DNA from: Mycolicibacterium neoaurum ATCC 25795
GTDB lineage: Bacteria > Actinomycetota > Actinomycetes > Mycobacteriales > Mycobacteriaceae
DNA: 64,000 bases
Assembly (NCBI RefSeq): GCF_000691525.1
Contig: NZ_JMDW01000022.1
Location: 34,019 to 98,018, forward strand
Direction of reading: 5' to 3'
The position numbers and the translations under genes are program-made. Each line of letters starts with the position of its first letter. Within the stretch, counting starts at the first letter, position 1. Under the pieces are notes generated by a model, which saw only the letters and a list, made by a program, of their open reading frames with translations, ran no database searches and had not been told where the DNA came from. Below, piece by piece: positions 43,624 to 52,786 of this stretch.

Positions 43624-44436
43624 ATGGGCGGTGAGCGCTGGCGCTATGACGGGCGCCGGGTCGTGGTGACGGGATGCGCATCGGGTATCGGTGCGCATCT
43701 GGCCGCGCAACTGGCCGACCTCGGTGCCCGTGTCACCGGAGTGGATCTGCGCCGACCCGCGTCCGTCCCCGATGAGTTCGTCGAGGTCGACTTCGCCGAC
43801 GAAGCCTCCGTCGACGCCGCGGTCGCGGCGATCGAGGGACCGGTGCACGCATTGTTCAATGTGGCCGGGGTGTCCTCGGGGATCGGCAAGCCGCTGCTGG
43901 TGGTGACCATCAACTTCCTTGGGATGCGGCATTTCACCGAGGCGCTGCTGCCGCAGCTGCCGGCCGGCTCGGCGATCGCCAATGTGTCCTCCCTGGCGGC
44001 GGCCGGCTACCGGGAGAACGCCGCGGTGACCGCCGGTCTGCTGGCGACCCGGTCGATGGCCGAGGGCATCGCGTGGTGCCAGGCGCATCCCGAGGCGCTC
44101 GCCGACGGTGGCTACCGACTGTCGAAGGAGGCGATCATCCTCTACGGCATGGCACAGGCAATCCCGCTCGGCGAGCGCGGCATCCGGATCAACTGCACCG
44201 GCCCGGGCGTCACCGAGACCCCGATTCTCGACCAGCTGCGCTCGGCCTACGGGCAGGATTACCTCGACTCGTTCCCCACGCTGCTGGGCCATGTGTGCGG
44301 ACCGGACGAACAGGCCTCGGTGCTGGCCTTTCTCAACAGCCCAGCGGCAAGCTACATTTCGGGACAGGTGATCTGGGTGGACGGCGGCGTCGTTGCACAC
44401 CGGATCGCGCAGGCGACACTGGAAGGAATCGGCTAG
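43624..44436 (+). CDS. SDR, 3alpha-hydroxysteroid dehydrogenase-like
   Basis: This 270-residue SDR has VVVTGCASGIGAHLAAQLA, LFNVAGVSSG, and a catalytic region with a long spacing (NVSSLAAAGYRENAAV and then GGYRLSKEAIILYGMAQA), as in 3alpha-hydroxysteroid dehydrogenase/carbonyl reductase. It probably interconverts a ring alcohol and ketone. It is one base after the LLM gene stop and is followed without gap by the cyclase gene. Confidence 0.87.
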   Translation: MGGERWRYDGRRVVVTGCASGIGAHLAAQLADLGARVTGVDLRRPASVPDEFVEVDFADEASVDAAVAAIEGPVHALFNVAGVSSGIGKPLLVVTINFLGMRHFTEALLPQLPAGSAIANVSSLAAAGYRENAAVTAGLLATRSMAEGIAWCQAHPEALADGGYRLSKEAIILYGMAQAIPLGERGIRINCTGPGVTETPILDQLRSAYGQDYLDSFPTLLGHVCGPDEQASVLAFLNSPAASYISGQVIWVDGGVVAHRIAQATLEGIG

Positions 44437-45432
44437 ATGTCCACCATGCAGGATTTCCGCCGGATCGCCGATGACGTGCGCAACTGGGGCCGCTGGGGCG
44501 ACGATGACGAACTCGGCACGCTCAACCTGATCACCGAGGCGAAGGTCGCCGAGGCCGCGACGCTGGTCAAGCGTGGCAAGGTGATCTCGCTGGGCGGGGA
44601 CTTCGGGTCCAACGGACCGCAGGGCGCCTTCAAGTTCCGGATCAACCCGATCCATGTGATGACCGTCGACGGTGGCGATGCCGAGACCTTGGTCAGGTAC
44701 GCCCCCGAGTGGGCCCGCAAATCCGTTGCCCAGGAACTCAGCTCGTTCTTCGTCGACAACCCGTTCCGGTTCAACGACGATATGATCACCATGTCGCTGC
44801 AGTCGGCCACGCAGTGGGATGCGCTCTCGCACGTGTACTACGAGGACAAGCTGTACAACGGTTTCCCGGCGGACTCGGTGACCAGCTTCGGCGCCTACCG
44901 GTGCGGTATCGAGAAGGTGGACGGCAAGGGCATCGTGTCGCGCGGTGTGCTGCTCGACGTGGTGGCCCACCGCGGCGAAGAGGTGTTCTGCGCGCCGGGC
45001 CGGCCGATCACCCCGGCCGAACTCGACGACATCGCCGCAGCGCAGGGCGTGCGGATCGGCCGCGGCGACATCGTGGTCGTCCACACCGGCTGGTGGACGC
45101 GTTTCCTGTCCACCGGCGACGGCCAGGAGGCCGGCTCCGGCCTGCACTGGACCTGCGCCTCCTGGTTGCACGATCACGAGGTCGCCGCCGTCGCCTCGGA
45201 CAATCTGATGGTCGAGGATCCCGACCCGGCCAACGGCGTCGAGGGCACCTTCCTGCCGATGCACATGATCTGCCTGCGAGACATGGGTCTGATGCTCGGC
45301 GAGTACTGGGATCTGACCGGGCTGGCCGCCGACTGCCGCGCCGACGGTGTCTACGAGTTCCAGCTCATCGCGCCGCCGCTGAAGGTGGTGGGCGCGGTCG
45401 GCGCGCCCGTCAGCCCGATTGCCATCAAATGA
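44437..45432 (+). CDS. Cyclase family (PF04199-like) metal hydrolase
   Basis: This 331-residue protein has NWGRWGDDDELGTLNLI at the start, SATQWDALSHVYY in the position of the metal-binding HxGTHxDxPxH motif, and DIVVVHTGWWTRF later. The first histidines of the motif are replaced (SATQWD), the last is kept. Family members hydrolyse cyclic amides or lactones, or N-formylkynurenine. A ring-opening hydrolysis is plausible here. Starts with ATG directly behind the SDR stop. Confidence 0.8.
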   Translation: MSTMQDFRRIADDVRNWGRWGDDDELGTLNLITEAKVAEAATLVKRGKVISLGGDFGSNGPQGAFKFRINPIHVMTVDGGDAETLVRYAPEWARKSVAQELSSFFVDNPFRFNDDMITMSLQSATQWDALSHVYYEDKLYNGFPADSVTSFGAYRCGIEKVDGKGIVSRGVLLDVVAHRGEEVFCAPGRPITPAELDDIAAAQGVRIGRGDIVVVHTGWWTRFLSTGDGQEAGSGLHWTCASWLHDHEVAAVASDNLMVEDPDPANGVEGTFLPMHMICLRDMGLMLGEYWDLTGLAADCRADGVYEFQLIAPPLKVVGAVGAPVSPIAIK

Positions 45433-46253
45433 GTCTCCGGCGCACGACGATCACCGTCGACGGTCTGCGCACCAGCTATCTGGAGGCCGGTACCGGCGAC
45501 CCGGTGGTGTTGTTGCACGGCGGTGAGTTCGGAGCCAGCGCGGAACTGGGCTGTGAACGCGTGATCGACGTGCTGGCCGAGCATCACCGGGTGCTGGCAC
45601 CGGACATGCTCGGATTCGGTGACAGCGCGAAGGTCGTCGATTTCACCGACGGCCGCGGTATGCGGATCCGCCATATCGCCGCGTTCTGCGCCGCCGTCGG
45701 CGTCCCGGCGGCACACTTCGTCGGCAACTCGATGGGTGCGATCAACCTGCTGGTCGACGCGACGTCGGGGCAACCGCTGTTGTCGGCCCGCAGCCTGGTG
45801 GCCATCTGTGGCGGCGGCGAGATCGAGAAGAACGAGCACACGGCCGCGTTGTACGACTACGACGCGACGCCCGAGGCGATGCGCCGCATCGTCACCGCGC
45901 TGTTCGCCGACCCCGCGTATGCTGCCGACGAATCCTATGTTCGGCGACGTTTTGAATCCAGCATCGCGCCGGGGGCGTGGGAATCACTGGCGGCGGCCAG
46001 GTTTCGCCGACCTGGACTTGAGGCACCGGCGCTGCCGTCCGCGCAGCGCGCCTATGAGCGCATCACCGTGCCCACGCTGATCATCGAAGGCGCCGCGGAC
46101 AAGCTGCTCCCGTCCGGCTGGGCCGCCGAGATCGCCGCGCAGATCCCCGGCGGGCAGTCCGTGGTCATCGAGGACGCCGGCCACTGCCCGCAGATCGAAC
46201 AACCCGCAGCCGTCGCACAGGTGCTGCTGGACTTCCTGAAAGGCGCTTCATGA
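45429..46253 (+). CDS. Alpha/beta hydrolase
   Basis: This 274-residue hydrolase has VVLLHGGEFGASAE, a nucleophile elbow VGNSMGAIN, an acid in EGAADKLLPSG and a histidine in EDAGHCPQIEQ. The triad is complete. It resembles meta-cleavage hydrolases but is a second, different copy from the 37181 protein. It is coupled on both sides by ATGA overlaps. Substrate could be an ester, lactone or a second ring-cleavage product. Confidence 0.85.
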   Translation: MSLRRTTITVDGLRTSYLEAGTGDPVVLLHGGEFGASAELGCERVIDVLAEHHRVLAPDMLGFGDSAKVVDFTDGRGMRIRHIAAFCAAVGVPAAHFVGNSMGAINLLVDATSGQPLLSARSLVAICGGGEIEKNEHTAALYDYDATPEAMRRIVTALFADPAYAADESYVRRRFESSIAPGAWESLAAARFRRPGLEAPALPSAQRAYERITVPTLIIEGAADKLLPSGWAAEIAAQIPGGQSVVIEDAGHCPQIEQPAAVAQVLLDFLKGAS

Positions 46254-47053
46254 CAGCCGAACTGGACAGCAGGGTCGCCGTCATCACCGGGGGCGCCGGG
46301 GGATTGGGCGAGGGTCTGGTACGCCGGTTCGTCGCCGAGGGCGCCCGGGTGGTCTTCGGTGACGTCGACGGCGAACGCGGCGCGACGCTGGCCACCGAAC
46401 TCGGTGCCACGGCGCGATTTCTGGGCACCGACGTCACCGATATCGCGCAGATCGCCACCCTGATCGGCACGGCCGTCGACGAGTTCGGCGGCCTGGACAT
46501 CATGGTGAACAACGCCGGGGTGTCGGGCACCATGCACCGGCGGTTCCTCGACGACGACCTCGCCGACTTCGACGCGGTCATGCGCGTCAACGTGCGCGCC
46601 GTGATGGCCGGCACCCGTGATGCCGCCCGGCACATGGCCGAGCACGGCGGCGGGTCGGTGATCAACCTGACCTCGATCGGCGGCATCCAGGCCGGGGGCG
46701 GGGTGATGACCTACCGAGCGTCCAAGGCCGCCGTCATCCAGTTCACCAAGTCGGCCGCCATCGAGTTGGCGCATCACGACGTTCGGGTCAACGCCATCGC
46801 CCCGGGCAATATCCGTACCGCCATCGTGGCGAAGTCGGCATCGAGAGAGGACCGGGAGCGCCTCGAGGAGTTCGAGGCCAAGATCCGCACCCAGATGCGC
46901 AACGACCGACCGCTCAAGCGCGAGGGCACCGTTGACGACGTCGCCGAGGCCGCACTGTATTTCGCCACCGACAAGTCGCGGTATGTGACGGGCACCGTGC
47001 TCCCGGTCGACGGTGGCACGGTGGCCGGGAAAGTGATCGTCCGCAGGGCGTGA
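46250..47053 (+). CDS. SDR oxidoreductase
   Basis: This 267-residue classical SDR has AVITGGAGGLGEGLVRRF, IMVNNAGVSGTM, NLTSIGGIQAGGGVMTYRAS (Ser-Tyr) and IAPGNIRTAI. It is the last gene of the plus-strand run that starts at 37181; a TetR operator follows within 14 bases. Probably oxidises a secondary alcohol in the pathway. Confidence 0.87.
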   Translation: MTAELDSRVAVITGGAGGLGEGLVRRFVAEGARVVFGDVDGERGATLATELGATARFLGTDVTDIAQIATLIGTAVDEFGGLDIMVNNAGVSGTMHRRFLDDDLADFDAVMRVNVRAVMAGTRDAARHMAEHGGGSVINLTSIGGIQAGGGVMTYRASKAAVIQFTKSAAIELAHHDVRVNAIAPGNIRTAIVAKSASREDRERLEEFEAKIRTQMRNDRPLKREGTVDDVAEAALYFATDKSRYVTGTVLPVDGGTVAGKVIVRRA

Positions 47054-47066
47054 TCTCCGGCGCGTT

Positions 47067-47088
47067 TTAAATCAAGTGCTTGACTTAA
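47067..47088. promoter_or_regulatory. Long inverted repeat, probable TetR operator
   Basis: TTAAATCAAG-TG-CTTGACTTAA: arms match in 9 of 10 positions. It ends 23 bases before the TetR start and includes a TTGACT -35-like box. Confidence 0.65.
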
Positions 47089-47111
47089 TTACAGATTCGG
47101 CGTTGACTGTA

Positions 47112-47771
47112 ATGGTGACCGCGGCCCGACCTCTGCGAACCGAGCGGACGAGCAGTACCCGTGAGACCATCCTTACCGCTGCAGAACGGCTGTATGCCGA
47201 GCATGGCGTCTTCGCGGTGTCCAATCGGCAGGTCAGTGAGGCGGCCGGGCAAGGTAACAACGCCGCCGTCGGCTATCACTTCGGCACCAAGACCGATCTG
47301 GTCCGCGCCATCGAGCAGCGCCACCGCGAACCGATCGAACAGATCAGGGAACGCTTGGTGGCGCGCACGGACGAGCACACCGATCTGCGCGGCTGGGTGG
47401 AATGTCTGGTCCGTCCCCTCACTGACCACCTGGCCGATCTGGGAAACCCGACGTGGTACGCGCGCTTCGCGGCGCAGGCGATGGCCGACCCTGCCTACCA
47501 CGGGATTGTGGTTCGTGATGCGCTCAGCTCGGCATCGCTGGTTCAGGTGATCGAGGGCATCAACCGATGCCTGCCCGAACTTCCCGCCGAAGTCCGCTAC
47601 GAGCGCAACATCATGGCACGAAACCTGTTGATGCACAGTTGTGCAGACCGTGAAAGGGCGCTGAACACCGGCTCGATGCCGGTGGTGCGGACCTGGAGTG
47701 CGGCCGGCGGCGGACTGATCGACGCGATCGTCGGACTGTGGTTGGCGCCGGTGACCGGTGGGCCCGCATGA
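47112..47771 (+). CDS. TetR-family regulator of the P450 operon
   Basis: This 219-residue protein has a TetR helix-turn-helix (residues about 17-62: ILTAAERLYAEHGVFAVSN and GQGNNAAVGYHFGTKTDLV) and a helical ligand domain. ATG 47112 is preferred because it lies beyond the 22-bp inverted repeat; longer frames would translate the operator. It overlaps the ferredoxin gene by ATGA, so regulator, ferredoxin and P450 are probably one transcript, released when the ligand binds. Confidence 0.88.
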   Translation: MVTAARPLRTERTSSTRETILTAAERLYAEHGVFAVSNRQVSEAAGQGNNAAVGYHFGTKTDLVRAIEQRHREPIEQIRERLVARTDEHTDLRGWVECLVRPLTDHLADLGNPTWYARFAAQAMADPAYHGIVVRDALSSASLVQVIEGINRCLPELPAEVRYERNIMARNLLMHSCADRERALNTGSMPVVRTWSAAGGGLIDAIVGLWLAPVTGGPA

Positions 47772-47962
47772 GAGTCACGGTGGACCAGGACAAGTGTGTC
47801 TCGTCGGGTCAGTGCGTCCTCAACGCGATGGACGTGTTCGACCAGCGTGACGAGGACGGCGTTGTGGAACTGCTCGAGCCCGAACCCGACGCCGCGCAAT
47901 ACGACATCGTGCGTGCGGCTGCCGCGGCCTGCCCGGCCCTGGCCATCGACATCCAGGACTGA
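47768..47962 (+). CDS. Small [3Fe-4S]-type ferredoxin
   Basis: This 64-residue ferredoxin has DKCVSSGQC and the C-terminal CPALAI cysteine, the C-x5-C...CP pattern of actinobacterial P450-partner ferredoxins. It is encoded 7 bases before the P450, which makes it the expected electron donor. No ferredoxin reductase gene is seen nearby. Confidence 0.9.
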   Translation: MRVTVDQDKCVSSGQCVLNAMDVFDQRDEDGVVELLEPEPDAAQYDIVRAAAAACPALAIDIQD

Positions 47963-47969
47963 GGGATCC

Positions 47970-49187
47970 ATGTCTGAAATGCTGACCGAGACCGAAGTGC
48001 CGGAGTACCCGATGGAACGGGAGCCAGCATGTCCGTTCGCCCCGCCGCGCCGAATGCTCAACAGCGACAAGGGTTTGTGGCGGGTGAAGATATGGAATGG
48101 TGACACGCCCTGGTTGATCACCGGGCACGAGGAGGCCAAGGCGCTGTTCGCCGACGCCCGGATCAGCGTCGATGACCGGCGCGACGGCTTCCCGCACTGG
48201 AACGAGCACATGCTCTCCACGGTGGACAAGCGTCCGCGCTCGGTGTTCACCGCCGACGCCGAGGAACACACCCGGTTCCGCCGGATGCTGTCCAAACCCT
48301 TCACCTTCCGGCGGGTCGAGGGTCTGCGTCCGGTGATCCAGAAGATCACCGACGAGTGCATCGACGAGATCCTGGCCGGTCCGCAGCCCGCCGATATCGT
48401 CGACAAGCTGGCCCTGCCGGTGCCCACCGTGGTGATCAGCGAAATGCTCGGTGTCCCTTACGAGGATCACGAATTCTTTCAGGAGCATGCCAATGCCGGG
48501 CTGGCCCGCTACGCGGCCGCCGACGCCATGCAGAAGGGCGCGATGAGCCTGCACCAGTATCTGGTCGACCTCATCGAGAAGAAACAGGCCGATCCGGCCG
48601 AGGATGCGGTGTCGGATCTGGCCGAGCGGGTCAACGCCGGTGAGATCAGCGTCAAGGAGGCAGCCCAATTGGGCACCGGTCTGCTGATCGCCGGGCACGA
48701 GACCACCGCCAACGTGATCGGCATCGGCGTCCTGGCCCTGTTGGAGAACCCTGAGCAGGCCGACTTCCTACGCAACGCCGACGATCCCAAGGTCATCGCC
48801 AACGCCGTCGAGGAGTTGATGCGTTACCTGTCGATCATCCAGAACGGCCAGCGCCGGGTTGCCATCGAGGACATCGACATCGGCGGTGAGACCATCAAGG
48901 CCGGCCACGGCGTGATCATCGACCTGGCCCCGGCCAACTGGGATGCCAAGGCCTACCCGGAGCCGGACAAGCTCGACCTGTCCCGCAACGCAAGCCAGCA
49001 GCTCGGCTTCGGATACGGCCGGCACCAGTGCGTCGGCCAGCAGTTGGCGCGCGCCGAACTGCAGATCGTCTTCCACACCCTGTTGCGTCGCATCCCGACG
49101 ATGCGGCTGGCCATCCCGTTCGACCAGGTGCCGTTCAAACACGACCGTCTCGCCTACGGCGTCTACGAACTCCCGGTGACCTGGTAA
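47970..49187 (+). CDS. Cytochrome P450
   Basis: This 405-residue soluble P450 has the oxygen-binding I-helix motif AGHETTAN (from residue 241), the ExxR motif in EELMRYL and the heme-ligand loop FGYGRHQCVG (Cys354). All are intact. It would hydroxylate a C-H bond using electrons from the ferredoxin just upstream. Substrate unknown; the context of CoA and ring-degrading genes suggests an early oxidation. Confidence 0.93.
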   Translation: MSEMLTETEVPEYPMEREPACPFAPPRRMLNSDKGLWRVKIWNGDTPWLITGHEEAKALFADARISVDDRRDGFPHWNEHMLSTVDKRPRSVFTADAEEHTRFRRMLSKPFTFRRVEGLRPVIQKITDECIDEILAGPQPADIVDKLALPVPTVVISEMLGVPYEDHEFFQEHANAGLARYAAADAMQKGAMSLHQYLVDLIEKKQADPAEDAVSDLAERVNAGEISVKEAAQLGTGLLIAGHETTANVIGIGVLALLENPEQADFLRNADDPKVIANAVEELMRYLSIIQNGQRRVAIEDIDIGGETIKAGHGVIIDLAPANWDAKAYPEPDKLDLSRNASQQLGFGYGRHQCVGQQLARAELQIVFHTLLRRIPTMRLAIPFDQVPFKHDRLAYGVYELPVTW

Positions 49188-49228
49188 GCCAACCGAACTC
49201 CCGCCCAACAGCCCAATCGGAGACGGAA

Positions 49229-50398
49229 ATGACCACATCCACGCTTTATCCGCCACAAGGATTCGGCGCCCCGAAGGACCGCCGCGGCCACGCGTCCCCT
49301 GACGGCCCGGCCGGACTGCCCGCGGGCACCGAGATCTTCTCCGCCGACAACCACATTTCGGTGGCCGATGACATCTTCTACGACCGGTTCCCCGAGGAGC
49401 TCAAGGGCGCCGCCCCGCGGATCTGGTACGAGGACGGCGCCTACATGGTCGGGATGAAGGGCAAGGCCTGGACCGGTGGTGACTTCGGCCGTGTGCTCAT
49501 GCAGTACGACGATCTGGCCGGTGCCGCGTCCAACAACATCGAGGCACGCATCCGCGAGCTCAAAGAGGACGGTATCGACAAGGAGCTGGCGTTCCCCAAC
49601 GCCGTGCTGGCGTTGTTCCACTATCCGGACAAGTCGCTGCGCGAGCGCGTTTTCCGCATCTACAACGAGCACATCGCCGACCTGCAGGAGCGTTCCAACG
49701 GGCGTTTCTACGGCGTAGGCCTGATCAATTGGTGGGATCCCGCTGGAACCAGGGCCACCCTCCGAGAGCTGAAGGCCCTCGGACTCAAGACCTTCCTGCT
49801 GCCGCTCAATCCCGGAAAGGACGACGAGGGCAACATCTACGACTACGGCGGCGCCGCGCTGGACGCGGTGTGGGACGAGATCGAGGACGCCGGTCTACCG
49901 GTCAGCCATCACATCGGGGAGACCCCACCCAAGACGCCATGCGAGAACAACAGCGTCGTCGTCGGCATGATGGTCAACGTCGATTCGTTCCGCGAACAAT
50001 TCGCCAAGTATCTGTTCTCCGGCATCCTGGACCGCCACCCGAAGCTCAAGATCGGCTGGTTCGAGGGTGGTATCGCCTGGGTGCCGACCGCGCTGCAGGA
50101 CGGCGAGCACATGCTGGCCTCCTATCGACATATGTTCAATCACGAACTGCAGCAAGATATCCGCCACTATTGGGACAAACACATGAGCGCCTCGTTCATG
50201 GTCGACCCGCTGGGGCTGCGGCTGATCGACGATATCGGCGTGGACAACGTGATGTGGTCCAGCGACTATCCGCACAACGAGTCCACCTTCGGGTACTCGG
50301 AGAAGTCGCTGGCCACCGTCGTGGATGCTGTCGGCCCGGAGAACGCCGCCAAGATCGTGTCGACGAACATCCAGAAGTTCCTCGGCCTGCAGTCATGA
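49229..50398 (+). CDS. Amidohydrolase-2 (ACMSD-like) family protein
   Basis: This 389-residue TIM-barrel protein has FSADNHISV near residue 33 in the place of the first metal motif, PVSHHIGETPP, GWFEGGIAWVP and MWSSDYPHNEST. This is the layout of amidohydrolase-2 enzymes such as ACMSD-type decarboxylases and hydratases, which keep a metal with His and Asp residues. It may decarboxylate or hydrolyse a ring-cleavage or ring intermediate. The ATG at 49229 has GGAGA upstream; it overlaps the next gene by ATGA. Confidence 0.85.
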   Translation: MTTSTLYPPQGFGAPKDRRGHASPDGPAGLPAGTEIFSADNHISVADDIFYDRFPEELKGAAPRIWYEDGAYMVGMKGKAWTGGDFGRVLMQYDDLAGAASNNIEARIRELKEDGIDKELAFPNAVLALFHYPDKSLRERVFRIYNEHIADLQERSNGRFYGVGLINWWDPAGTRATLRELKALGLKTFLLPLNPGKDDEGNIYDYGGAALDAVWDEIEDAGLPVSHHIGETPPKTPCENNSVVVGMMVNVDSFREQFAKYLFSGILDRHPKLKIGWFEGGIAWVPTALQDGEHMLASYRHMFNHELQQDIRHYWDKHMSASFMVDPLGLRLIDDIGVDNVMWSSDYPHNESTFGYSEKSLATVVDAVGPENAAKIVSTNIQKFLGLQS

Positions 50399-51663
50399 CG
50401 GCGGCGACGCATTCTGGGGTCACCCAGATCGCCCGGACCGGATACAGCCGGTTGGACATCCCGGACGAACCCGACCTGGACCGGATGCGCCGCGAGGTGT
50501 CGGCGCGGTTGCAGGCGGCGATGGCCGACCAGGGCGTCGATGTCCTGGTGCTGCTGGGCAACAGCAACGTCATGTACGCGACCGGGATCAGCTGGCCGCT
50601 GGCCGATGCCGGGTTGTCCCATATCGAGCGACCGGTCGCGGTCGTGCTGGCCGGCGACGAACATCCGCATCTGTTCCTCCCGTTCCGCGCGGGGTCTGCG
50701 AGTGAGTCCGGCCTGCCCGACGATCACCTCAACGGGCCGATGTATCTGGAGTTCGAGGAGGGCGTCGAGGATTTCGCGCGGATCCTGCGCCGCCTGCTCC
50801 CGGCCGATGCCACCATCGCCGTCGACGAATTGACCGGTGCGATGCGCCGGGCCGGCAGCGCCCTGTTCCCCACCGAACCGGTCGACGCCGCACCGGTGAT
50901 CGGCGCGGCCAAACTTGTCAAGACCATCGATCAGATCTCCTGTATCCGGCGGGCCTGCCAGATCACCGAGCAGGCCATCGGGGAAATCCACAGATCGCTC
51001 GCACCCGGTGTACGTCAGATCGACCTGTCGGCCGAATTCGTCCGGCGCACATTCGAACTCGGCGCGACCACCAATATGTTCGACTCCATCTGGCAGGTCA
51101 TGCCCGCGTCCAAGGCGGCAGGCACCTGGACCACCACCGGCGATCTCGCCCTTCCACTGCTGACCACCGAGCGTGAGGTCACCGAGGGCGATGTGTTGTG
51201 GACAGACGTCTCCATCGCCTACCGCGGGTACTGCTCCGATCACGGCCGCACCTGGATCGTCGGGCAGGATCCGACCCCCGCCCAGCAGGCGCAGTTCGAC
51301 AAGTGGCGCACCATCGTCGACGCCGTTCTGTCGGTGACCAAGGCCGGTGCCAGCTGTGGCGATCTCGGACGCGCGGCGACCGCCGCCGCCGGCGGGCAGA
51401 AGCCGTGGTTGCCGCACTTCTATCTGGGCCACGGGATCGGGACCAGTGCTGCCGAGATGCCGATGATCGGAACGGATCTCGGGCAGGCCTGGGATGACAA
51501 TTTCGTCTTCCCGGCAGGCATGCTGCTGGTGTTCGAGCCGGTCGTCTGGGAGGACGGCACCGGCGGTTACCGCGGCGAGGAGATCGTGGTGGTCACCGAG
51601 GACGGCTGGATGCCGCTCACCGCTTATCCGTACGACCCCTACGAGGTGTCCGGTGGGAACTGA
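50395..51663 (+). CDS. M24 (creatinase/Xaa-Pro peptidase-like) metalloprotein, ligands intact
   Basis: This 422-residue protein has an N-terminal creatinase-type domain and a pita-bread M24 domain. The five metal ligands are present: Asp271 (LWTDVS), Asp282 (CSDHGRTW), His346 (LGHGIGTS), Glu381 (FEPVVWEDG) and Glu395 (YRGEEIVVV). It could hydrolyse an amide or similar bond. In an operon without peptide-related genes, a non-peptide substrate is more likely. Its end overlaps the following M24-like gene by 11 bases. Confidence 0.87.
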   Translation: MTAATHSGVTQIARTGYSRLDIPDEPDLDRMRREVSARLQAAMADQGVDVLVLLGNSNVMYATGISWPLADAGLSHIERPVAVVLAGDEHPHLFLPFRAGSASESGLPDDHLNGPMYLEFEEGVEDFARILRRLLPADATIAVDELTGAMRRAGSALFPTEPVDAAPVIGAAKLVKTIDQISCIRRACQITEQAIGEIHRSLAPGVRQIDLSAEFVRRTFELGATTNMFDSIWQVMPASKAAGTWTTTGDLALPLLTTEREVTEGDVLWTDVSIAYRGYCSDHGRTWIVGQDPTPAQQAQFDKWRTIVDAVLSVTKAGASCGDLGRAATAAAGGQKPWLPHFYLGHGIGTSAAEMPMIGTDLGQAWDDNFVFPAGMLLVFEPVVWEDGTGGYRGEEIVVVTEDGWMPLTAYPYDPYEVSGGN

Positions 51664-52786
51664 GATCGAGGCCGACGGCCGGGCACTGCGGGTCAGCCGT
51701 CGCGAGCGCGCCATCGCGCAGATGGACGCCCACGACCTGGACATCTTGGTGCTGGGGCGGCAGGCCAACGTGCGCTACATCTCCGGGGCACCGCAACTGT
51801 GGGTGGTGGGCACCCGGCCGTTCGGGCCCATCTGCTCCTATGTCCGAGCCACCGGTGAGATCCACCTGAACAGCACCTGGGACGAGGGCATCCCCGAAGA
51901 GATACCGCACGAGAATCTCTACGGGTTCGCCTGGAACCCGATGACCCTGGTCGGGATCATGCAGAAGATGAAGGGCGCCGACACCGCACGACGGGTCGGA
52001 ACCGACGCGCTGACACCGATGTTCGCCAAACTGCTGCCGATGGTGTTCCCTCAAGCCGAACTCGTCGATGCCGAACCTGCCATGCGGGCCGCCCGGCGGG
52101 TCAAGACGTCCGAGGAGATCACCGCGCTACGCCGGGCACTGGTCGTCGCAGAGGAGGCACTGGCCAAGGGGGCCGCCGAGCTGACGCCCGGCGCAGGCGA
52201 ACAGCACCTCGCCGGAGTGATCCTGGAGGCCGAGGCGGCCGGCGGGGTCAGCACCCCCGCCACCCAGGACGCCGCGTGGGTGACCTCCAAGGACCACCCG
52301 TGGCGGCGCGACCGCCTCGACGGCACCGTTCGCGCGGGCGACCTGGTGGCTCTCTCGGCCGGGGTGCTGGCCGACGGGTACGTCGCGGAGGTGGCGCGCA
52401 CCTTTCCCGTGGGCGAACCGAACGATGCAGTCCGTTCGTTGTACCGGCGCCGAGACGAGCTGTGGGACAGGCTGATCGATGCCTGTCGACCCGGCAACCC
52501 GGCCAGCGCGCTGCTCGACGCCTACGCCCACGCCGGTGAGCCGCTGCCGGCGATGCCGGTGGCGCACGGCCTCGGCCTCGGATTCGATCCGCCGGTGGTG
52601 TCACCTTCGCTGCGCGCCACCGCCGACCGCGACGTGCTGGCCGAGGGCAATGTGCTGGCGGTGACCGGGTATGTCTGGGAGGCCGGTGTCGGCGCGGTGT
52701 TCACCCGCGATGCCGTGGTGATCGGCGCGGATGGGCCCACGGTGCTGACCCAGACGCCGTCGACCAGTGAGGCTGTGCATGTCTGA
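51653..52786 (+). CDS. M24-like protein with lost metal ligands
   Basis: This 377-residue M24-fold protein starts at GTG 51653. The N-terminal domain is normal, but the metal site is not. The first Asp region reads VALSAGVLADG, the second AEVARTF, and the two Glu regions read AVTGYVWEAG and GAVFTRDAVVI; only the histidine in PVAHGLGLG remains. So it probably binds no metal pair and may be the partner or regulator of the intact M24 protein directly upstream. Confidence 0.8.
   Translation: MGTEIEADGRALRVSRRERAIAQMDAHDLDILVLGRQANVRYISGAPQLWVVGTRPFGPICSYVRATGEIHLNSTWDEGIPEEIPHENLYGFAWNPMTLVGIMQKMKGADTARRVGTDALTPMFAKLLPMVFPQAELVDAEPAMRAARRVKTSEEITALRRALVVAEEALAKGAAELTPGAGEQHLAGVILEAEAAGGVSTPATQDAAWVTSKDHPWRRDRLDGTVRAGDLVALSAGVLADGYVAEVARTFPVGEPNDAVRSLYRRRDELWDRLIDACRPGNPASALLDAYAHAGEPLPAMPVAHGLGLGFDPPVVSPSLRATADRDVLAEGNVLAVTGYVWEAGVGAVFTRDAVVIGADGPTVLTQTPSTSEAVHV

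Noticed and set aside
47067..47088. KstR2-like cholesterol-regulon site
   Set aside because: The core CAAG-TG-CTTG resembles it, but the flanks (TTAAAT/ACTTAA) do not match AAGCAAG-N2-CTTGCTT, and a local TetR gene explains the palindrome better.
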